Part shown: positions 36,652 to 45,499 of the stretch, piece by piece
Layout of the letters: each line of letters starts with the position of its first letter
Position numbering within the stretch: position 1 is the first letter of the stretch
Origin: Arthrobacter alpinus
GTDB lineage: Bacteria; Actinomycetota; Actinomycetes; Actinomycetales; Micrococcaceae
Assembly (NCBI RefSeq): GCF_900105965.1
Contig: NZ_FNTV01000001.1
Span: forward strand, 434,001-498,000
DNA: 64,000 nt
Direction: 5' to 3'
Translations under genes and position numbers: made by a program
The notes under the pieces: generated by a model
Told to the model about the DNA's origin: nothing
Seen by the model: the letters and a program-made list of their open reading frames with translations, nothing else
The model's database searches: none

Positions 36652-38127
36652 TCAGCCGCGCTTGCGAGCGGTGGCCGTGATGCGGCCAGCCATGCTCTTG
36701 AAAATAGTCCCGTGGAACGGCAGGACCGCCAGCCAGTACAAACGGCCCCAGAGTCCGCGCGGGAAAAAGATGGCCCGTTGGCGGAACACGCTGCCGACTC
36801 CGGCGGCCTGTGGAGTCACCTCAAATTCCAGCCAGGCCCTACCCGGCACTATCATCTCTGCCCGCAATCGGAGCAGATGCCCGCGCTCCAAAGATTCCAC
36901 TCTCCACCAGTCCACGGTGTCGTTGAGCTGTAGACGGTTGGGGCTGCGCCGTCCCCGGGCCAGGCCGGCTCCGCCAGCGAGCTTATCCATCCAGCCACGA
37001 ACACTCCAGGCGAACGGCAACGAGTAGTAGCCGTTCTGTCCACCAATTCCTTCAACAACATCCCAGACCTGGCCGGCGGGGACATCAGTTGTCTTGCTCC
37101 GTTCATCCGTGAAGACGGTCAGCCCGGCCCAATCGGGGTCGCTGGGCAGCGGCTCGGCCGGTGCACTGAGTGCGTGGGCGGCAGCCCAAGTGGTTTCAAC
37201 CGCGTCCGCCTCGATCTTTTTTAGGGCAAGTTCCACCGCCCGCTTGTAGGTTGTTAGTCCACCGGCGGGGTCCGGAATGTACGCAGCAATGTCCTTTTCG
37301 CCGGCCACACATGAATGCTGCAGCGATTCGACAAGTGGCACGGCCAGGCTCCGGGGGACAGGCGTGACCAGGTTCACCCATTGGGCCGCAAGCCATGGCG
37401 TCAGGACAGGCAACGGGACGATGACTGGGCGCCGAAATCCCGCGGCTTCGGCATAGCTGCGCATCATGTCCGCATAGCGCAGGACCTCTGGTCCGCCAAT
37501 ATCAAAGGTCCGGTTGAGCTCTCGTGGAAGCGAAATGGCGCCGAGAAGGTAGTGAAGGGCATCCCTGATGGCGATGGGCTGAATGTTGTTCATGACCCAT
37601 TTGGGAGCTGGCATGACCGGCAGAACATCTGTCAGATGCCTGATCATTTCAAAACTAGCGGAACCCGAACCAATCACCAGGCCAGCCTGCAAAACCGCTG
37701 TTGGCGTGCCCGAGGCCATGAGAATCTCGCCAACTTCCTTACGGGAAGCCAGATGGCGGCTGAGTTTGCCTTCGGGGTGGAGGCCGGAAAGATACACCAG
37801 ACGGTTAACTCCGGCTTCCCGGGCTGCCTGACTGAGGTTGAGGGCGCACAGGCGTTCAACCCGCTCAAAATCGGCAACCGCTGCCGGACCACCAGACATG
37901 GAGTGAACCAGATAATAGACAACCTCGGTCCCCGTGCACAGCTCGTGCGCCGTGCGAGCCTCTTCCATCGAACCTTCGATGATGATGACTTGCTCGCTCC
38001 ACGGAACATCCCGGAGTTTGTCGCGGTGACGGCTCAAAACGGTGACCTCGTGTCCGGCATCCAGCAGCAAGGGAATGAGCCGCCCGCCAATGTATCCGGT
38101 GGCTCCTGCAACGGCAATCCTGGCCAT
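36652..38127 (-). CDS. NAD(P)-binding SDR-like protein with DUF2867 domain
   Basis: A 491-aa two-domain protein. The N-terminal atypical short-chain dehydrogenase (about 1-290) has the nucleotide-binding GATGYIGG and the active-site-like YLSGLHPEG. The C-terminal part (about 320-490, WDVVEGIGGQNGYYSLPFAWSVRGWMDKLAGG) is the DUF2867 domain. The enzyme activity is unknown. The ATG at 38127 with GAAGG upstream gives MARIAVAGATGYIGG, the usual family start; longer starts lie inside the promoter. It is divergent from the MarR/carotenoid operon and may be controlled by the same regulator. Confidence 0.82.
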   Translation of the reverse strand: MARIAVAGATGYIGGRLIPLLLDAGHEVTVLSRHRDKLRDVPWSEQVIIIEGSMEEARTAHELCTGTEVVYYLVHSMSGGPAAVADFERVERLCALNLSQAAREAGVNRLVYLSGLHPEGKLSRHLASRKEVGEILMASGTPTAVLQAGLVIGSGSASFEMIRHLTDVLPVMPAPKWVMNNIQPIAIRDALHYLLGAISLPRELNRTFDIGGPEVLRYADMMRSYAEAAGFRRPVIVPLPVLTPWLAAQWVNLVTPVPRSLAVPLVESLQHSCVAGEKDIAAYIPDPAGGLTTYKRAVELALKKIEADAVETTWAAAHALSAPAEPLPSDPDWAGLTVFTDERSKTTDVPAGQVWDVVEGIGGQNGYYSLPFAWSVRGWMDKLAGGAGLARGRRSPNRLQLNDTVDWWRVESLERGHLLRLRAEMIVPGRAWLEFEVTPQAAGVGSVFRQRAIFFPRGLWGRLYWLAVLPFHGTIFKSMAGRITATARKRG

Positions 38128-38167
38128 GTTCCCAACCTTCGGCTCGACAAAATCTATTTGTTCCACC

Positions 38168-38205
38168 ATTATGTAGTTAGATTTTCTTATTATCAATCCA
38201 TGGAG
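38168..38205. promoter_or_regulatory. Overlapping divergent promoters of SDR/DUF2867 gene and MarR-crt operon
   Basis: On the minus strand TTGATA (38191-38196) and CATAAT (38168-38173) are 17 bases apart, a good promoter for the SDR-like gene. On the plus strand TATTAT (38188-38193) lies seven bases before an ATG at 38200 and would drive the MarR/crt operon. The two overlap, so one bound MarR dimer could block both. GGAG (38202-38205) serves the ATG at 38212. Confidence 0.55.
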
Positions 38206-38211
38206 TTACAA

Positions 38212-38730
38212 ATGAGCGATACCCAAGAATTCCCCCTCAGGGGCCAGATGCACCAGGCTTCAGTTCTGGTGCGTCAGATTCTTGTGCTCAATGAGGACAT
38301 GGAATTCCTCATGCGTCGTGAAATGGATGTCAACGAAACCGATTTTCAGGCCATGCAGCACCTCATGAAGCACCGCTGCATGTCTCCTGGTGAATTGGCC
38401 CAGCTGCTGCACCTGACACCCGCGGCCACCACCACCGTGATTGACCGCTTGGTGGGCAAAGGTCATGTCCTGCGGGCCCCCCATCCAACTGACAGGCGGC
38501 GTTGGCTCATAAGCGCCAGCGAAGAGTCCGTTCGCGCGGCCATGGCGAAGCTGATGCCGATGATTTTGGAGGTGGATGAAAAAGTCCGCGGCTATGATGA
38601 CGCTGAACAGGCAGTGATTGTCGACTTCCTTGGCGGTGTGGTTGGGGCCATGGGCAACCGCATCGCCGCGCTGCAGAACTCCATCCCTGGGCCGGAAGGT
38701 CCAACTGAACCCAGCAACGGTGAAAGGTGA
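38212..38730 (+). CDS. MarR-family regulator, probable repressor of carotenoid genes
   Basis: A 172-aa MarR protein with winged helix MSPGELAQLLHLTPAATTTVIDRLVGKGHVLRAPHPTDRRRWLIS, including the DxRR wing. It leads the crt operon, with six bases to crtE. In Corynebacterium glutamicum the MarR-type CrtR represses a similar crt operon and responds to geranylgeranyl diphosphate; the same role here is inference from position. The ATG at 38212 has GGAG six bases upstream; ATG at 38200 could be used if the mRNA is leaderless. Confidence 0.85.
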   Translation: MSDTQEFPLRGQMHQASVLVRQILVLNEDMEFLMRREMDVNETDFQAMQHLMKHRCMSPGELAQLLHLTPAATTTVIDRLVGKGHVLRAPHPTDRRRWLISASEESVRAAMAKLMPMILEVDEKVRGYDDAEQAVIVDFLGGVVGAMGNRIAALQNSIPGPEGPTEPSNGER

Positions 38731-38736
38731 GATGTG

Positions 38737-39900
38737 ATGACGTCAACCAAGCAAAGCCACAACCCTCTTCATGCGGAAACAATGAGTGAGAACAACTGCG
38801 GTCATGCGACGGGCCGTGCCTATGCTCCGGTGAACGGCTGCATGGTCTGCGAGGCCGTATCAGACTGGGGGACGTTGAAGGATCAGGTTCAGGCGACCCT
38901 TGATGAATATTTTCAGGACCAAGAGCAACGAGCCCGCAACTACTCGGCTGCATTTGGTGATTTGTGGGCCAAAATGGCCCTAACCACCAAGGGTGGCAAG
39001 TGGATGCGGCCCAGACTGGTTTACGTCACCTACTCGGCCTTTGGTGGGAGCGACACCCGGGCGTGTGGCGAGATGGCGGCTGCCTTCGAGGTCCTCCATG
39101 CTGCCCTTCTGGTGCACGACGACGTTATTGACAGGGATTTCATCCGCCGGGGTGCTGCAACGATTGGTGCCGGATACCGTGACATGGCTGCGAATCTAGG
39201 GCGAGATCTTCCTGACGCTGAACACGCCGGTTTTTCTGCGTCCATAATTGCCGGCGATCTGCTGCTGACCGGTGCCCTGCGCTTGGCCACGTCGGCGTCG
39301 AGGGGCCATCCCCACAGTGTCACGATCCTTGAAACCATGCATGAGGCAATTTTTGCTGCGGCTGCCGGTGAACTTGACGATCTGTTGTTCTCTCTTGGGG
39401 ATGGGAACGCCCAATTGCCCGAGGTCCTGAAGATGGAGCGGCTGAAAACGGCCGTCTACTCCTTCGAGATGCCGCTCCGTGCTGGGGCCTTGTTGGCCGG
39501 GCAAACCTTGGAAACTGCTGACGCGCTGGCAGCCGTCGGGCGCGACATCGGCATTGCCTACCAGGTCATCGATGATGTCTTGGGAACGTTTGGTGACGCA
39601 GCAGAGACAGGAAAATCCATTGATTCTGACCTGAGGGAAGGCAAACGCACCATTTTGACAACTTTCGCCGCAGAGGCGGAGGAATTCACGGCCGTTCTTC
39701 AATCGTTTCGTGGCGGACGTGTGGACGCAGATGCCATCCGGGATGTGTTGCGCCAACTGGGGGCCGAAAAATTTGCGGTGGGACTGGCTCAGTCCCTTGT
39801 TTCAGATGCTCTGGACAGGGCCCAGGAACTTGCCCTGCCAGCATCGCTGTACGCGGAACTGTCCGATATTTGCGAATACGTACTGACCAGGAGGAGCTGA
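38737..39900 (+). CDS. crtE: Geranylgeranyl diphosphate synthase (polyprenyl synthase)
   Basis: Makes the C20 precursor of carotenoids from isopentenyl diphosphate and allylic diphosphates. The 387-aa protein has the first Asp-rich motif DDVID (128-132) and the second DDVLG (279-283), and KGGKWMRPRLV binds the diphosphate. The N-terminal 45 residues are an extension that is not conserved in the family; an ATG at 38782 could be the true start. It is followed by crtB with a two-base gap. Confidence 0.93.
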   Translation: MTSTKQSHNPLHAETMSENNCGHATGRAYAPVNGCMVCEAVSDWGTLKDQVQATLDEYFQDQEQRARNYSAAFGDLWAKMALTTKGGKWMRPRLVYVTYSAFGGSDTRACGEMAAAFEVLHAALLVHDDVIDRDFIRRGAATIGAGYRDMAANLGRDLPDAEHAGFSASIIAGDLLLTGALRLATSASRGHPHSVTILETMHEAIFAAAAGELDDLLFSLGDGNAQLPEVLKMERLKTAVYSFEMPLRAGALLAGQTLETADALAAVGRDIGIAYQVIDDVLGTFGDAAETGKSIDSDLREGKRTILTTFAAEAEEFTAVLQSFRGGRVDADAIRDVLRQLGAEKFAVGLAQSLVSDALDRAQELALPASLYAELSDICEYVLTRRS

Positions 39901-39902
39901 CC

Positions 39903-40808
39903 ATGGGAATCGACCCGCTGGGCCACTACTCTGACACCGCCACTCGAAGCGCTGGCGTGGTCATCGGGAGCTATTCGACGTCGTTCGGGCTCGCTTGCTG
40001 GATTCTAGGCGCCAAGGAACGCCGACACATCGAAAATATCTATGCCCTGGTCCGGGTGGCCGATGAGGTGGTTGATGGGGCCGCAGCTGCTGCCGGGCTC
40101 GACGCGGACGCAGTCTGCTGGCAGCTCGATAATTTGGAACACGAGACCGAACGGGGCATGAAATGTGGATATAGCACCAACATGGTGGTCCATGCTTTCG
40201 CCCTGACTGCCCGCGCAACCGGGATTGACACACAGTTGACCAAACCATTTTTTGAGTCGATGCGCACAGACGTGCACAAAACCCTGCATTCGCCAGACAC
40301 CCTGACCCAATATATTTATGGCTCAGCAGAGGTGGTGGGGCTGATGTGCCTGAAGGTGTTCAAGGGCATGAAAGGTGCCAAGGCAGGCCATGATGAGGAA
40401 CTAGCCCATTCTGCTCGCAGCCTGGGTGCGGCCTTTCAAAAGGTGAACTTTCTTCGGGATCTTGGTGCCGACAGCGCTGATCTTGGACGTTTTTACTTCC
40501 CGGGTCTTGACCCGGCGGCCTTCAACGAAACGCACAAACGGGAACTTCTCGATGAAATTCGCCAGGACCTGTCCGCCGCCCGCGCAGGGATGGTCTATCT
40601 GGCCCCTGCCGCTCGACGCGCCGTGCGGCTTGCCCATGATCTGTTCCTCGCACTCGTTGAGAAAATCGAACGAATTCCTGCCCAGGAACTGGTTCAGGGG
40701 CGGGTGCGAGTTCCCGGCTGGCACAAGGCCTACATCGCATTGAGGGTCTTCATGGGAGCTGCGGCTGGTGCCGGAGACAAGGCGCTGCCCAGGGAAGCTA
40801 CCCGATGA
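39903..40808 (+). CDS. crtB: 15-cis-phytoene synthase
   Basis: Joins two GGPP molecules head-to-head to phytoene. The 301-aa protein has the squalene/phytoene synthase motifs YALVRVADEVVDG (Asp-rich first motif) and KVNFLRDLGADSADLGRFYFP (second). The ATG at 39903 has AGGAGG upstream within the end of crtE. Overlaps crtI by 4 bases. Confidence 0.95.
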   Translation: MGIDPLGHYSDTATRSAGVVIGSYSTSFGLACWILGAKERRHIENIYALVRVADEVVDGAAAAAGLDADAVCWQLDNLEHETERGMKCGYSTNMVVHAFALTARATGIDTQLTKPFFESMRTDVHKTLHSPDTLTQYIYGSAEVVGLMCLKVFKGMKGAKAGHDEELAHSARSLGAAFQKVNFLRDLGADSADLGRFYFPGLDPAAFNETHKRELLDEIRQDLSAARAGMVYLAPAARRAVRLAHDLFLALVEKIERIPAQELVQGRVRVPGWHKAYIALRVFMGAAAGAGDKALPREATR

Positions 40809-42499
40809 GCAAAAAGTTGGGCAAAGACAGAAAAGCGTTCCGGAGTTCAAGCAGGGAGCTTGGATTGGGTGTGGACCAGTCCACCGGGCAATCCTGCGTC
40901 GTCATTGGTGGTGGAATATCCGGACTTGCCACGGCCGCATTGCTAGCCCAAGACGGGAACATCGTCACCATCTTGGAGAAGGAATCGCAACTGGGAGGCC
41001 GGGCGGGCCGCTGGGAACGCGATGGGTTCACTTTTGACACCGGCCCCAGCTGGTACCTCATGCCGGAGGTGATCGACCACTGGTTCAAGCTGATGGGAAC
41101 CAGCGCCGCAGCAGAACTGAAACTGTCCCGTCTGGACCCTGCTTACAAGTTGTGGGGAAACGGCGCAGCCCACAATGACACCGAGGTCCGCACAGGCCGA
41201 GGTGACGCCGTCGAACTCTTTGAGTCGCTGCAGCAAGGTTCGGGACAGCAACTGGGCCGGTATCTGGATTCGGCGAAGTTGGCCTATGAACTCGCAAAGA
41301 AACACTTCCTCTATGATCCGTTTGTGACCCTGCGCGGTTTCCTCAATCCCGCTGTGCTCCGGCACGCCCCGCGGTTGGCTGCCCTCCTGACCCGGAATCT
41401 GCACAGTTTCGTGGCGGCACGTTTTACGCACCCCCTCCAGCAACAGATACTGGGCTACCCCGCCGTATTCCTGGGCACCAGTCCCTACAAGGCCCCTTCG
41501 ATCTACCACCTCATGAGCCATCTGGACCTTCAGGACGGGGTCCTGTATCCGCAAGGCGGGTTCGCCGCCGTCGTCGATGCCATGGAACGCGTGGCACTGC
41601 GAGCCGGTGTGGAAATCATCACCGGCGCCACGGCGACCCAGATACTCACCGAATCCACGGACAAGCGAGACCGCTGCAAGGGTGTCGCGTGGCGTGATTC
41701 CAGCGGCGAGCAACACAGCACACCTGCCAACCTGGTGGTGGGTGCCGCCGATCTGCACCACGTAGAAACGGCGCTGCTCCCCGAGAGGTTGCGCATGCAC
41801 AGTGCCAAGACGTGGGCCAAAGCGGATCCTGGCATTAGCGCCGTCCTGGTCTGCTTGGGCGTAAAGGGAACGCTGCCCGACTTGGGCCACCACAATCTTT
41901 TGTTCACCGATGACTGGCAGGACAACTTCGCCCGGATTACCAATGGCCGGACACTGGACAGCACCACGTCCTTGTATGTTTGCAAGCCCAGCGCCACTGA
42001 TTCCACTGTGGCACCGGAGGGGAGTGAGAACCTTTTTGTTCTGGTTCCCGCACCCGCCCTGACGCAGTGGGGAAAAGGCGGGTACGACGGCGCAGGGGCG
42101 CCACAGGTTGAAAAGGTCGCCGACGCGGCTATCGCCCAGGTGGCGGAGTGGACCAATATTCCAGACCTCGCCGAACGCATTGTGGTACGGCGCAGCTATG
42201 GCCCGGCCGATTTTCAAGACAACTTTAATGCGTGGCAGGGGAGCGCCCTGGGCTTGGCTCATACCCTGCCTCAGAGCGCATTTCTTCGCCCGGGAAATTC
42301 GAACTCCAAGGTGGATGGGCTCTACTATGCAGGAAGCTCAGTCCGTCCTGGTATTGGTGTGCCCATGTGCATGATCAGCGCAGAGATCGTTCTGAAACTG
42401 GTGCGCGGTGACAACAGCCCCGGGCCTTTGCCCGAACCTGAATACCTCGGTGAGCGCAAGGACCCCACCCATCGCACCGCCGCGGTGGATGCGCCATGA
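40805..42499 (+). CDS. crtI: Phytoene desaturase (lycopene-forming)
   Basis: FAD enzyme that introduces four double bonds into phytoene to give lycopene. The 564-aa protein has a dinucleotide-binding motif VVIGGGISGLATAALL at residues 32-47, a FDTGPSW segment and the C-terminal YYAGSSVRPGIGVPMCMISAEI that closes the FAD site. The N-terminal 28 residues precede the fold. Start and stop overlap neighbours by 4 bases each. Confidence 0.95.
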   Translation: MSKKLGKDRKAFRSSSRELGLGVDQSTGQSCVVIGGGISGLATAALLAQDGNIVTILEKESQLGGRAGRWERDGFTFDTGPSWYLMPEVIDHWFKLMGTSAAAELKLSRLDPAYKLWGNGAAHNDTEVRTGRGDAVELFESLQQGSGQQLGRYLDSAKLAYELAKKHFLYDPFVTLRGFLNPAVLRHAPRLAALLTRNLHSFVAARFTHPLQQQILGYPAVFLGTSPYKAPSIYHLMSHLDLQDGVLYPQGGFAAVVDAMERVALRAGVEIITGATATQILTESTDKRDRCKGVAWRDSSGEQHSTPANLVVGAADLHHVETALLPERLRMHSAKTWAKADPGISAVLVCLGVKGTLPDLGHHNLLFTDDWQDNFARITNGRTLDSTTSLYVCKPSATDSTVAPEGSENLFVLVPAPALTQWGKGGYDGAGAPQVEKVADAAIAQVAEWTNIPDLAERIVVRRSYGPADFQDNFNAWQGSALGLAHTLPQSAFLRPGNSNSKVDGLYYAGSSVRPGIGVPMCMISAEIVLKLVRGDNSPGPLPEPEYLGERKDPTHRTAAVDAP

Positions 42500-42840
42500 T
42501 CTATCTGACTATTCTGCTGCTCTTGCTTGGCTGCATGGTTCTGCTTGATGCACGGTGGAAACTGTTCCTCTTTGGCCGTCCGCTGGCAGCCGCGTTGGTT
42601 TTGGTTCTCGGCATGGCGTTCTTCTTGACCTGGGATGTGGCGGCCATCCAAGCTGGCATCTTCCTGCACCGGGACTCACAGCTCATGACGGGGATCATGC
42701 TTGGCCCACAACTTCCCTTGGAAGAGGGGTTCTTCCTGCTGTTCCTGTGCTACCAAACCATGATTCTCTTCACGGGAGTGGAACGGTTCCTGCGGCAAGA
42801 CCGCAGGCGGGGACGGAAGCCAAATAGGAGGCAGCTATGA
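42496..42840 (+). CDS. crtYe: C50 carotenoid epsilon-cyclase subunit CrtYe
   Basis: Small membrane protein of 114 aa with three helices, containing the lycopene-cyclase-domain segment LPLEEGFFLLFLCYQTMILFTGVERF. In C50 carotenoid producers two such small subunits form the cyclase. Cyclises the ends of the C50 flavuxanthin-type intermediate to decaprenoxanthin. Overlaps both neighbours by 4 bases. Confidence 0.9.
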   Translation: MIYLTILLLLLGCMVLLDARWKLFLFGRPLAAALVLVLGMAFFLTWDVAAIQAGIFLHRDSQLMTGIMLGPQLPLEEGFFLLFLCYQTMILFTGVERFLRQDRRRGRKPNRRQL

Positions 42841-43145
42841 ATTTTGCCCAGCTCAACGCCATCTTCCTTGTAGTTGCCGCGCTAATCTTTGCCACTGCCC
42901 TCTGGCGCAGCAGAAAACCGTACTCCGTGGTGATGGCCGCATCGGTTTCGATCCTGGTTCTGGTGGTGCTGACGGTCATCTTCGATAACGTCATGATTGC
43001 TTCCGGACTTTTTGACTACGGAGGGCATACCCTCAATGGGCTTCGACTGGGACTTGCCCCGATCGAGGACTTTGCCTATCCCGTGGGTGGGGCGCTGCTG
43101 CTGACCGGGCTCTGGACGCTGTTCGCCCGGAGGGAGACCCAATGA
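42837..43145 (+). CDS. crtYf: C50 carotenoid epsilon-cyclase subunit CrtYf
   Basis: Second 102-aa membrane subunit with three helices and the conserved segment RLGLAPIEDFAYPVGGALLLTGLW, typical of the lycopene cyclase domain. Acts with CrtYe. Gamma- or beta-type cyclase specificity cannot be excluded, but pairing with CrtEb points to decaprenoxanthin. Overlaps crtEb by 4 bases. Confidence 0.9.
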   Translation: MNFAQLNAIFLVVAALIFATALWRSRKPYSVVMAASVSILVLVVLTVIFDNVMIASGLFDYGGHTLNGLRLGLAPIEDFAYPVGGALLLTGLWTLFARRETQ

Positions 43146-43996
43146 AAAATCTGTTCATGACTTCCCGCCCGGTGTCCTGGGTGAATACGGCCTATCCCTT
43201 CGCGGCAGCATACTTCCTGGCCACGCAGAGAATTGACTGGGTTTTTGTGGTGGGAACATTTTTCTTCCTGATTCCATACAACCTGTTGATGTACGGCATC
43301 AACGATGTGTTCGACTACGAATCGGACCTGCTCAACGCCCGCAAGGGCGGAGTGGAGGGGGCCGTCCTGGATCGCCGCCATCACCGATTTGTCCTGTGGG
43401 CCTCGGTGCTCTCCGTAGTCCCCTTCTTAGCTGTGCTTGCGACGCAGGGAGACCTGTTGGCGAATGGTGTCATGGCGGTGTCCTTGTTCGCGGTGATCGC
43501 CTACAGCGCCCCACATTTGCGCTTCAAGGAGCGTCCCTTCCTTGACTCCTTGACGTCCAGCACCCATTTTGTGTCCCCGGCTCTCTACGGACTCGTCCTG
43601 GCCCAGGCCCACTTTTCGGTAGGCATGTGGGCGGTGCTACTTGCGTTCTTCATTTGGGGCGTGGCCAGCCATGCCTTTGGCGCCGTCCAGGATATTGTGC
43701 CGGATCGTGAAGCAGGAATCGGCTCGATCGGCACAGTCCTGGGAGCTCGAGCCACCGTCTGGATTGCGTTCAGCGCCTACCTCATTGCGGGAGTTTTGAT
43801 GCTCTGGACTTCAGTGCCGTTGGCTGGATTGCTGGTCTTGCCGTATTTGGCCAATGTTGCGCCCTTCCTCAGAGTCACTGACACCACCTCGGCCCAAGCC
43901 AATGCAGGGTGGAAGCGCTTCTTGTGGCTGAACTATTTAACCGGATTTCTGGTGACGATGACCTTGATTTGGCTGGTCTTGCAGAGGATCCCTTGA
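43142..43996 (+). CDS. crtEb: Lycopene elongase (UbiA-type prenyltransferase)
   Basis: Adds two C5 units to lycopene to give C50 carotenoids. The 284-aa membrane protein has two Asp motifs of UbiA prenyltransferases, NDVFDYESD and DIVPDREAG, and about seven or eight helices. Last gene of the crt operon. The crtE-crtB-crtI-crtYe-crtYf-crtEb order matches Corynebacterium, except that the transporter gene between crtE and crtB there is absent. Confidence 0.93.
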   Translation: MKNLFMTSRPVSWVNTAYPFAAAYFLATQRIDWVFVVGTFFFLIPYNLLMYGINDVFDYESDLLNARKGGVEGAVLDRRHHRFVLWASVLSVVPFLAVLATQGDLLANGVMAVSLFAVIAYSAPHLRFKERPFLDSLTSSTHFVSPALYGLVLAQAHFSVGMWAVLLAFFIWGVASHAFGAVQDIVPDREAGIGSIGTVLGARATVWIAFSAYLIAGVLMLWTSVPLAGLLVLPYLANVAPFLRVTDTTSAQANAGWKRFLWLNYLTGFLVTMTLIWLVLQRIP

Positions 43997-44063
43997 CCTG
44001 CACCTGGTTCCGGCGCAGCTCACTGTCCACACCGATTCACTCGCTCCAAAGAAAGGCCACCCC

Positions 44064-45443
44064 ATGAATGCCTCCATTGCCTGGTTCCGCGACGACCTGC
44101 GCGTGGCAGACAATCCTGCCCTCCTCGCCGCAGCTGCTGACGGTGAGGCCGTGGCACTTTATGTTCTTGATGAGCAGTCACCGGGGATCCGCCCGCTGGG
44201 TGGCGCCGCTAAATGGTGGCTTCATCATGCACTTGAAGACCTGCGTAATGAATTGCAGGATCTGGGCATCCCGCTGATCCTGCGCCACGGCCCCGGTGCA
44301 CAGGCTGTGGCAGAGGTCATCAGCGAACTTGGGGCCGACGCTATCTACTGGAACCGCCGCTATGGGGGACCGGAGCGGGATGTTGACGCGGCCGTGAAAT
44401 CCCGTGCCCTCGAGCGCGGCCTTCATGCTGAGAGTTTCCAAGCCAGCCTTCTCCATGAACCCTGGACCGTCACCACGGGAGCAGGCAACCCCTACCAAGT
44501 CTTTACGCCCTTCTGGCGCACAGTCTCCGCCCATGATTTCCGGGCACCGCTGGAGCGCCCCGCCACCGGAAATGGCTTAGGTGGAAAGCTGCCCGACGGC
44601 GACCCGCTGGACACGTGGGCCCTGTTGCCCACTGACCCCGACTGGGCCGGTGGCCTGCGTGAAACCTGGCGCCCCACGGCTGCCGCAGCACGTGGGTTGC
44701 TGGCAGATTTCCTTGACGGGCCAGTGGGGGAGTATTCGGAGGCGCGCGACCGGCCCGATCAGTCAGGCACCAGCAGGCTCTCGCCCTACCTGCGGTGGGG
44801 CCAACTGAGCCCCTTCCAGATCTGGGCTGCGCTCGCAGCCAAGCGTCGTGACAGTGAGGTCGCCGGATTGCCCGGCCCTGCCGTGTTTGCCTCCGAGCTT
44901 GGGTGGCGGGAATTTTGCTGGCACCAGCTGTATCACCACCCGGACCTGGCCACAGCCAATCTGCGCGGGCAGTTCGATCAATTTCCGTGGCGAAGCGCCG
45001 GGGAGGATGGACTTGCGGCCGAGCACCTGTCCGCCTGGCAGCAGGGGAAGACCGGAATTCCGTTGGTGGATGCCGGGCAGCGGGAATTGTGGCATACAGG
45101 GGTTATGCACAACCGGGTGCGCATGGTGGCGGCCAGTTTCTTGATCAAGAATCTTGGCTTTGACTGGCGCGTTGGCGAACAGTGGTTTTGGGACACCCTG
45201 GTTGATGCCGACGCCGCCTCCAACCCTGCGAACTGGCAATGGGTAGCGGGATCGGGTGCCGACGCTGCCCCGTATTTCCGCATCTTCAACCCGCTGACGC
45301 AGGCCAAGAAATTTGATCCCGTGGGCAAATACGTCACCCGCTGGGTGCCCGAGGTATTGACGCCGCTTTACCCGGAACCCATTGTGGACCTGCAGGAGAG
45401 CCGCCGAACCGCCTTGGAGGGCTACGCTTCCATCAAATCCTGA
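44064..45443 (+). CDS. phr: Deoxyribodipyrimidine photolyase
   Basis: Light-driven repair of UV-induced cyclobutane pyrimidine dimers. The 459-aa protein has the antenna-binding N-terminal domain (from SIAWFRDDLRVADNPAL) and the FAD-binding C-terminal domain with SRLSPYLRWGQLSP, WREFCWHQLYHHPDL, WHTGVMHNRVRMVAASFLIKN and DADAASNPANWQWVAGSGADAAPYFRIFNP. AAAGG precedes the ATG. It follows the carotenoid operon by 67 bases; both serve light protection, so shared light control is possible but not shown. Confidence 0.94.
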   Translation: MNASIAWFRDDLRVADNPALLAAAADGEAVALYVLDEQSPGIRPLGGAAKWWLHHALEDLRNELQDLGIPLILRHGPGAQAVAEVISELGADAIYWNRRYGGPERDVDAAVKSRALERGLHAESFQASLLHEPWTVTTGAGNPYQVFTPFWRTVSAHDFRAPLERPATGNGLGGKLPDGDPLDTWALLPTDPDWAGGLRETWRPTAAAARGLLADFLDGPVGEYSEARDRPDQSGTSRLSPYLRWGQLSPFQIWAALAAKRRDSEVAGLPGPAVFASELGWREFCWHQLYHHPDLATANLRGQFDQFPWRSAGEDGLAAEHLSAWQQGKTGIPLVDAGQRELWHTGVMHNRVRMVAASFLIKNLGFDWRVGEQWFWDTLVDADAASNPANWQWVAGSGADAAPYFRIFNPLTQAKKFDPVGKYVTRWVPEVLTPLYPEPIVDLQESRRTALEGYASIKS

Positions 45444-45499
45444 TCTCATAATGTGGGATGCTTTGCCCATCATGTGGATGGTTTCGCTAGGCTAAATTC

